A stretch of DNA of 19,621 nucleotides from Rhodobacter sp. (lineage in GTDB: Bacteria > Pseudomonadota > Alphaproteobacteria > Rhodobacterales > Rhodobacteraceae): assembly GCA_013824045.1 (NCBI GenBank), contig PNND01000297.1:1-19621 (forward strand), written 5' to 3'. Shown here piece after piece: positions 15,059-19,621 of this stretch (the stretch's first letter is position 1; the number at the start of each line of letters is the position of its first letter). Both the position numbers and the translations under genes were made by a program. The notes under the pieces were generated by a model. That model made no database searches, had not been told where the DNA came from, and worked only from the letters and a program-made list of their open reading frames with translations.

Positions 15059-16657
15059 ATGACGAACGGACGCGTGAACCCCGCGCAGGAATTGGCACAT
15101 CAAGGCATTACCGGCCTCGGCAACGTCTATTACAACTTCCCCGAACCCGCCCTGGTCGAAGCTGCGGTCACCCGCGGCGAAGGCAGGCTGGGCATCGGCG
15201 GTGCCTTCCTCGTCTCCACCGGCCAGTTCACCGGCCGCTCGCCGAAGGACAAGCATGTTGTCCGCACCCCGTCGGTCGAAAACACGATCTGGTGGGAAAA
15301 CAACGCCCCCATGCCGCCCGAAGGCTTTGATCGGCTCCATGCCGACATGCTGGCCCATATGCAGGGGCGCGACTATTTCGTTCAGGATCTCTACGCCGGG
15401 GCAGACCCCGTCCATCGCCTCGATGTGCGCGTCGTCACCGAACTGGCTTGGCATGGCCTCTTCATCCGCCACGTCCTGCGCCGCCCCGCCCGGGCCGAAC
15501 TCGATACCTTCGTCCCCGAATGGACCATCATCAACTGCCCCAGCTTCAAGGCCGACCCGGCCCGCCACGGCTGCCGCAGCGAAACCGTCATCGCCTTCCA
15601 ATTCGACAAGAAGCTGATCCTGATCGCCAACACCGCCTATGCGGGCGAAAACAAGAAATCCGTTTTCACCCTGCTCAACTACCTGCTGCCCGAAAAGGGC
15701 GTGATGCCGATGCATTGCTCGGCCAACCACGCCATCGGCAACCCGGTCGACACGGCGGTGTTCTTCGGCCTCTCCGGCACCGGCAAGACCACGCTCTCCG
15801 CTTCGCCCGACCGCACCCTGATCGGTGACGATGAACACGGCTGGTCCGATCGCGGCTCCTTCAATTTTGAGGGCGGCTGCTACGCCAAGACCATCAACCT
15901 CGACCCCGAGGCCGAACCCGAAATCTACGCCACCACCCACCGCTTCGCGACTGTGGTGGAAAACATGGTCTATGATCCCGAAACGCTTGAACTTGATTTC
16001 AACGATGACAGCCTGACCGCCAACACCCGCTGCGCCTATCCGTTGGACTACATCTCTAACGCCTCCAGCACCGGCCTTGGCGGGCATCCCAAGAACATCA
16101 TCATGCTCACCTGCGATGCCTTCGGTGTGCTGCCGCCCATCTCGCGGCTTACCCCTGCGCAGGCCATGTATCACTTCCTGTCCGGCTTCACCGCCAAGGT
16201 CGCCGGCACCGAACGCGGCGTGACCGAACCGCAACCCACCTTCTCCACCTGCTTCGGCGCGCCCTTCATGCCGCGCCGGCCTGAAGTGTATGGCAAGCTC
16301 CTGCAGGCCAAGATCGCCAAGCACGGCGCCACCTGCTGGCTGGTGAACACCGGCTGGACCGGCGGCGCTTTCGGCACCGGCAAGCGGATGCCGATCAAGG
16401 CCACCCGCGCCCTGCTCTCTGCCGCCCTCGATGGCTCGCTCGGCACCGTGGACTTCCGCCGCGATCCGAATTTCGGCTTCGAGGTGCCGGTCGCCGTGCC
16501 GGGTGTGGACGCCACGCTGCTGAACCCGCGCAACACATGGGCCGATCCGGTCGCTTATGATGCGCAGGCCGCGAAACTGGTGGACATGTTCTCCAAGAAC
16601 TTCGCCCAATACGTGCCCTTCATCGACGATGACGTGAAGGCCGCAGCCATCGGCTGA
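15059..16657 (+). CDS. pckA: phosphoenolpyruvate carboxykinase (ATP)
   Basis: A 532-residue cytoplasmic enzyme converting oxaloacetate and ATP to phosphoenolpyruvate and CO2, the entry step of gluconeogenesis from C4 acids. The P-loop is GLSGTGKTT (237-245), and the metal/nucleotide signature LIGDDEHGW (254-262) is that of ATP-dependent PEPCK. The substrate-binding GRSPKDK is at 59-65, and [13 protein letters not shown] is at 432-444. Length matches the family. ATG 15059 is preceded by CAGGAGCTTGCAGG and begins at the conserved N-terminus ([12 protein letters not shown]); upstream in-frame starts to 14705 are rejected. It is divergent from chvI, as in other alphaproteobacteria. Control probably acts through the tandem repeats in the intergenic region. 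Confidence 0.97.
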   Translation: MTNGRVNPAQELAHQGITGLGNVYYNFPEPALVEAAVTRGEGRLGIGGAFLVSTGQFTGRSPKDKHVVRTPSVENTIWWENNAPMPPEGFDRLHADMLAHMQGRDYFVQDLYAGADPVHRLDVRVVTELAWHGLFIRHVLRRPARAELDTFVPEWTIINCPSFKADPARHGCRSETVIAFQFDKKLILIANTAYAGENKKSVFTLLNYLLPEKGVMPMHCSANHAIGNPVDTAVFFGLSGTGKTTLSASPDRTLIGDDEHGWSDRGSFNFEGGCYAKTINLDPEAEPEIYATTHRFATVVENMVYDPETLELDFNDDSLTANTRCAYPLDYISNASSTGLGGHPKNIIMLTCDAFGVLPPISRLTPAQAMYHFLSGFTAKVAGTERGVTEPQPTFSTCFGAPFMPRRPEVYGKLLQAKIAKHGATCWLVNTGWTGGAFGTGKRMPIKATRALLSAALDGSLGTVDFRRDPNFGFEVPVAVPGVDATLLNPRNTWADPVAYDAQAAKLVDMFSKNFAQYVPFIDDDVKAAAIG

Positions 16658-16667
16658 CACTATGAAA

Positions 16668-16742
16668 AGGGCCGGGACATTTCCTGCAAATGTCCCGGCC
16701 CTGATCCTTCCATAAAGGATCCTGAATTTTCGCAGAAAATTC
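16668..16742. terminator. three consecutive stem-loops between convergent pckA and the TauE/SafE gene
   Basis: Hairpin A is 16668-16702, with a perfect 15-bp stem AGGGCCGGGACATTT and 5-nt loop CCTGC. It begins 11 nt after the pckA stop and is the likely pckA terminator. Hairpin B is 16703-16721, with 7-bp stem GATCCTT and 5-nt loop CCATA. Hairpin C is 16724-16742, with 7-bp stem GAATTTT and 5-nt loop CGCAG. It lies 7 nt from the stop of the convergent gene and reads loop CTGCG on that gene's transcript. No long T-tract follows any of them. Confidence 0.75.
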
Positions 16743-16748
16743 GTCCCC

Positions 16749-17516
16749 CTACATCACCGCCTGCCGCACCAGATTAAGCCCGGTCAACACCAACAACACC
16801 TGCGTCCACCGCCGGAACTGGAACTGATTCAACCGGTCCTGCAGCTTGTATCCGGCAAACATCCCCGCCATCGCGGGCACCACCAGCGCGGCGGAAAAGC
16901 CAAGGCTGGCCGCATCCGCCACCCCGGTCCGCAGATGCGCCACCAAGAGCGCCACCGCCCCAATCAGGAACACCACGCCCTGCACCCGCACCGTCTCAAG
17001 CTTTCCCGCGCCTGTTGACAGCAGATAGACCAGCAAGGGCGGCCCCCAGATGCCCGAAATCCCTCCGAACATCCCACCCAGAACGCCCAGCCCCCATTCC
17101 GCCCGCGCCCGATGCCGGATGGGCAGCACCAAAGGCACCCCCGCCAGTTGCAGCGCCGCAAAGGCCGTTACGGGAATGCCAAGGATCAGCAGATAGGCCG
17201 TCCGCGGGATCACCGTCAGCAAGGGCGCAGACAGGATGATGAACACCACCGTCCCGATCAGGAACCGCCGATAGGCGACAACGGACTCCCACGCCGCAGG
17301 CACCCCCTGCCGCGTCGACTGGCTCAGATTGGTGATCAGCGTCGGCAGGATCAGCCCCGCCACCGCCAATTCAGGCGGCAGAAACCCGTTAAAGGCCGAC
17401 ACCATGATCAGCGGCATGGCAAAGCCCACCGCGCCCTTCACGAACCCCGCAAACAGCGTCACCGCCATCGCCGCCCAAAAGGCCGCAGGCTCCAGCCCCG
17501 CCATCGCCCAGTCCAT
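16749..17516 (-). CDS. TauE/SafE family membrane permease
   Basis: A 255-residue polytopic inner-membrane protein with about seven to eight hydrophobic helices. The two family repeats are visible as LFAGFVKGAVGFAMPLIM (21-38) and LGGMFGGISGIWGPPLLVYL (146-165). Members are proposed exporters or importers of sulfite, sulfonates or other small anions; the substrate here cannot be inferred because no sulfonate or sulfur genes are nearby. I chose ATG 17516 because it places a short lead before the first helix and has a GGGGTGCGGG stretch upstream. The frame stays open to 17585. The gene is convergent with pckA and divergent from the acyl-CoA dehydrogenase gene. Confidence 0.85.
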   Translation of the reverse strand: MDWAMAGLEPAAFWAAMAVTLFAGFVKGAVGFAMPLIMVSAFNGFLPPELAVAGLILPTLITNLSQSTRQGVPAAWESVVAYRRFLIGTVVFIILSAPLLTVIPRTAYLLILGIPVTAFAALQLAGVPLVLPIRHRARAEWGLGVLGGMFGGISGIWGPPLLVYLLSTGAGKLETVRVQGVVFLIGAVALLVAHLRTGVADAASLGFSAALVVPAMAGMFAGYKLQDRLNQFQFRRWTQVLLVLTGLNLVRQAVM

Positions 17517-17887
17517 GCCCGCACCCCGCGCCGCTTTGGCTGCGACCATGCCGCCCCAACTCGGCAAAGCCAAGGGCCGACTCACCCACCAAGCCCCGGC
17601 TCAAAACATGGTTAATCGCCCATCCACCGTGCGCTGCGTGCATACCGCCGTCTGCACTGCGCGTCTGCACCGGCCGCTGCACCGCCTTTCGGCCCATTAA
17701 TGCAGCGTCCGCAAGCGCTTAGGCCTCAAAACGCTGCCACCCACCCCGCTTTGGCACACCGCCCGCAGAAATTCCGCTGCGACATTTTCCTTCACTTGAT
17801 CTTTTTGCAGCGAAATTAAGTTGCTCAACCGATCCGAAGGCACTACCTATCTCGCAACCGCAGCATAGCCCTTTCCAAGGTGAACCC
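17517..17887. promoter_or_regulatory. divergent intergenic region before the methylsuccinyl-CoA dehydrogenase gene
   Basis: This 371-bp stretch has no convincing gene. Between 17639 and 17704 TGCA occurs five times. The 9-mer CGTCTGCAC is repeated at 17649-17657 and 17662-17670, 13 bp apart. Closer to the gene the sequence is less GC-rich (17780-17860); TTGCTC at about 17820 with TACCTA 17 bp later is a weak promoter candidate. No operator is assigned. Confidence 0.4.
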
Positions 17888-19555
17888 ATGCCCCACGATG
17901 GCCAGTCCGTGACGCAGTCACCCCTCCTCGCCGACCTCCTTCGCCTGACGGCCGAGGCACTGCCCGAAGTGGAATCCACCTTCATCGCCGCGCGCGAAAA
18001 CCTGCGCGGCATGGTCACTGTGGCGGGCAAGGTGTCTTCCGCCGCCCTTGAGGAACACCAATACGCCGCCCATGCGCTGGCATGGCTGGCCACCTATACC
18101 GAAAGCCTGCGCCAGATGCAGGCTTGGGCGCTTCGTCTGGATGCGGACGGCAAATTCTCCGAGATGGAGGCGCTGCTCCTCCAGATCGCCTATGGCGAAT
18201 ACCTCCAGCAGATCCACGGCGGCATTCCGATGAGCCAGGGAGAGGTCGCGCGCTTGCAGGACCTCGGCCTCACCCCGGCCAAACCCGGCGCGGCGGCGGC
18301 TGCCCTCATGGCCCAGGGCAATACCGTCGCCGCCCGCACCCGTCTTGTCGAACTGATGCGCGACAATCACGGCCGCGCCACCTTCGGCGCGTCCGGCCTT
18401 GATGAAGAACTGGAAATGATCCGCGATCAGTTCCGCCGCTTCGCCGATGACAAGGTCATCCCGCATGCCCAAGGCTGGCACCTGCGCGATGAACTCATCC
18501 CGATGGAAATCATTGACTCCCTTGCCGAAATGGGCGTCTTCGGCCTGACCATCCCCGAAGAATTCGGCGGTTTCGGCCTGTCCAAGGCCTCCATGGTGGT
18601 GGTGTCCGAGGAACTCTCGCGCGGCTATATCGGCGTGGGCTCGCTGGGCACGCGCAGCGAAATCGCGGCAGAGCTAATCCTCTGCGGCGGCACGGCCGAA
18701 CAAAAGGCCAAATGGCTGCCGAAACTCGCCTCCGGCGAAATCCTCCCCACCGCCGTCTTTACCGAACCCAATACCGGGTCCGACCTTGGCGCCCTGCGCA
18801 CAAAAGGCCGCAAGGAAGGCGATGACTGGGTCATCAACGGCAACAAGACCTGGATCACCCACGCCGCCCGCACCCATGTGATGACGGTCCTCGCCCGCAC
18901 CATCGACGGCACCACCGATTATCGTGGCCTGTCGATGTTCCTCGCCGAAAAGACCCCTGGCACGGATGAAACCCCCTTCGTCGACGCGGGCCTGTCGGGT
19001 GGTGAAATCGAAGTGCTCGGCTATCGCGGCATGAAGGAATACACCGTCAACTTCGACGATTTCAAAGTGAAGGGCGAAAACCTTCTCGGCGGCGTCGAAG
19101 GGCAGGGCTTCAAGCAGTTGATGCAGACCTTTGAATCCGCCCGCATCCAGACCGCCGCCCGCGCCGTGGGCGTGGCGCAATCGGCACTCGAAACCGGGAT
19201 GAAATACGCCGAAGATCGCAAGCAATTCGGCAAATCCCTGATCGAATTCCCCCGCGTTTCCGGCAAACTGGCCATGATGGCGGTCGAAATCATGGTGGCC
19301 CGCCAGCTCACCTATTTCTCGGCCTGGCAAAAGGACCATGACAAGCGTTGCGATCTTGAGGCAGGCATGGCCAAACTCCTCGGCGCCCGCGTCGCATGGG
19401 CCTCTGCCGACAACGCGCTGCAAATCCACGGCGGCAACGGCTTTGCGCTGGAATATACGATCAGCCGCATCCTCTGCGACGCGCGCATCCTGAACATCTT
19501 CGAAGGTGCCGCCGAAATTCAGGCGCAGGTCATCGCCCGCCGCCTTCTGGATTGA
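17888..19555 (+). CDS. mcd: (2S)-methylsuccinyl-CoA dehydrogenase (acyl-CoA dehydrogenase family)
   Basis: A 555-residue FAD enzyme oxidising (2S)-methylsuccinyl-CoA to mesaconyl-CoA in the ethylmalonyl-CoA pathway of acetate assimilation, with ETF as electron acceptor. The first 165 residues form an extra helical N-terminal domain absent from ordinary 380-residue acyl-CoA dehydrogenases. Its size and sequence (for example AHALAWLATYTESLRQMQAW, 61-80) are what mark Mcd. The core begins near 172. AVFTEPNTGSDLGAL (289-303) is the FAD-binding signature, RKQFGKSL is at 444-451, QIHGGNGF at 512-519, and the catalytic base is Glu539 in NIFEGAAEIQAQ. ATG 17888 has AAGG 9 nt upstream. The main alternative is a paralogous acyl-CoA dehydrogenase with the same extension. 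It stands alone with its own terminator. Confidence 0.88.
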   Translation: MPHDGQSVTQSPLLADLLRLTAEALPEVESTFIAARENLRGMVTVAGKVSSAALEEHQYAAHALAWLATYTESLRQMQAWALRLDADGKFSEMEALLLQIAYGEYLQQIHGGIPMSQGEVARLQDLGLTPAKPGAAAAALMAQGNTVAARTRLVELMRDNHGRATFGASGLDEELEMIRDQFRRFADDKVIPHAQGWHLRDELIPMEIIDSLAEMGVFGLTIPEEFGGFGLSKASMVVVSEELSRGYIGVGSLGTRSEIAAELILCGGTAEQKAKWLPKLASGEILPTAVFTEPNTGSDLGALRTKGRKEGDDWVINGNKTWITHAARTHVMTVLARTIDGTTDYRGLSMFLAEKTPGTDETPFVDAGLSGGEIEVLGYRGMKEYTVNFDDFKVKGENLLGGVEGQGFKQLMQTFESARIQTAARAVGVAQSALETGMKYAEDRKQFGKSLIEFPRVSGKLAMMAVEIMVARQLTYFSAWQKDHDKRCDLEAGMAKLLGARVAWASADNALQIHGGNGFALEYTISRILCDARILNIFEGAAEIQAQVIARRLLD

Positions 19556-19584
19556 TCAACCTTTCCCCGTCAGGGTGAAACAGC

Positions 19585-19619
19585 AAAGGCGCGGACCGTG
19601 ACAACGGCCCGCGCCTTTT
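19585..19619 (+). terminator. intrinsic terminator of mcd
   Basis: A 10-bp stem (AAAGGCGCGG at 19585-19594 with its complement at 19609-19618) continues past one A-C mismatch into CCGT/ACGG with a GACA loop, and ends in TTTT. It lies about 30 nt after the mcd stop. Confidence 0.85.
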
Positions 19620-19621
19620 GC

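Noticed and set aside
14951..16660. Very long antisense reading frame (569 codons) opposite pckA
   Set aside because: pckA on the plus strand has complete PEPCK motifs. The antisense frame is a by-product of strong C/G third-position bias and reads as Gly/Ala/Val-rich low-complexity sequence.

Overview
The window reads as a chromosomal segment of a high-GC alphaproteobacterium, most likely of the order Rhodobacterales (Rhodobacter/Paracoccus relatives). The evidence is strongly C/G-ending codon use, the chvI-chvG-hprK-rapZ-EIIA-HPr cluster divergent from pckA, a short (about 140-residue) HPr kinase, a PduO-type corrinoid adenosyltransferase upstream of etfBA, and a long acyl-CoA dehydrogenase of the methylsuccinyl-CoA type. 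I see no insertion sequence, prophage, CRISPR array, tRNA or rRNA.

Layout. 1-1550 (minus): N-terminal two thirds of ParC, running off the left edge. 1709-4038 (plus): a membrane-anchored SH3b protein, a short-chain dehydrogenase, a two-helix HIG1-like membrane protein and a PduO-type cobalamin adenosyltransferase. 4176-5860 (plus): etfB-etfA, closed by a strong terminator. 5919-6743 (minus): a protein of a Rhodobacterales-type uncharacterised family (probably DUF6473), divergent from a 3-hydroxybutyryl-CoA dehydrogenase gene (6909-7787, plus). 7788-7938: a convergent intergenic region packed with stem-loops. 7939-9150 (minus): a membrane-anchored protein built from four divergent two-cysteine units. 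9306-14681 (minus): one tightly packed operon, chvI-chvG-hprK-rapZ-manX-ptsH-acyltransferase. 14682-15058: the divergent chvI/pckA control region. 15059-16657 (plus): pckA, then a second stem-loop cluster and a convergent TauE/SafE permease (16749-17516, minus). 17888-19555 (plus): methylsuccinyl-CoA dehydrogenase, with a terminator at the right edge.

How the genes fit together. Several genes serve growth on acetate-type or C4 substrates. Mcd is an ethylmalonyl-CoA pathway enzyme whose electrons go to ETF (EtfAB is encoded here). That pathway uses two coenzyme-B12 mutases, and the PduO-type enzyme makes the cofactor. 3-hydroxybutyryl-CoA dehydrogenase acts on neighbouring C4-CoA intermediates. 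PckA draws C4 acids into gluconeogenesis. The minus-strand operon joins an envelope/acid-stress two-component system to a regulatory phosphotransferase branch (HprK, HPr, EIIA-Man) that has no sugar permease in the window.

Most of the window is ordinary core genome. The least explained elements are the mirror-symmetric GACGC-loop hairpins at 7792-7927, the four-unit cysteine protein with a perfect 14-bp palindrome against its start codon, and the tandem GGTTGCGCTAA sites, 20 bp apart, upstream of pckA.
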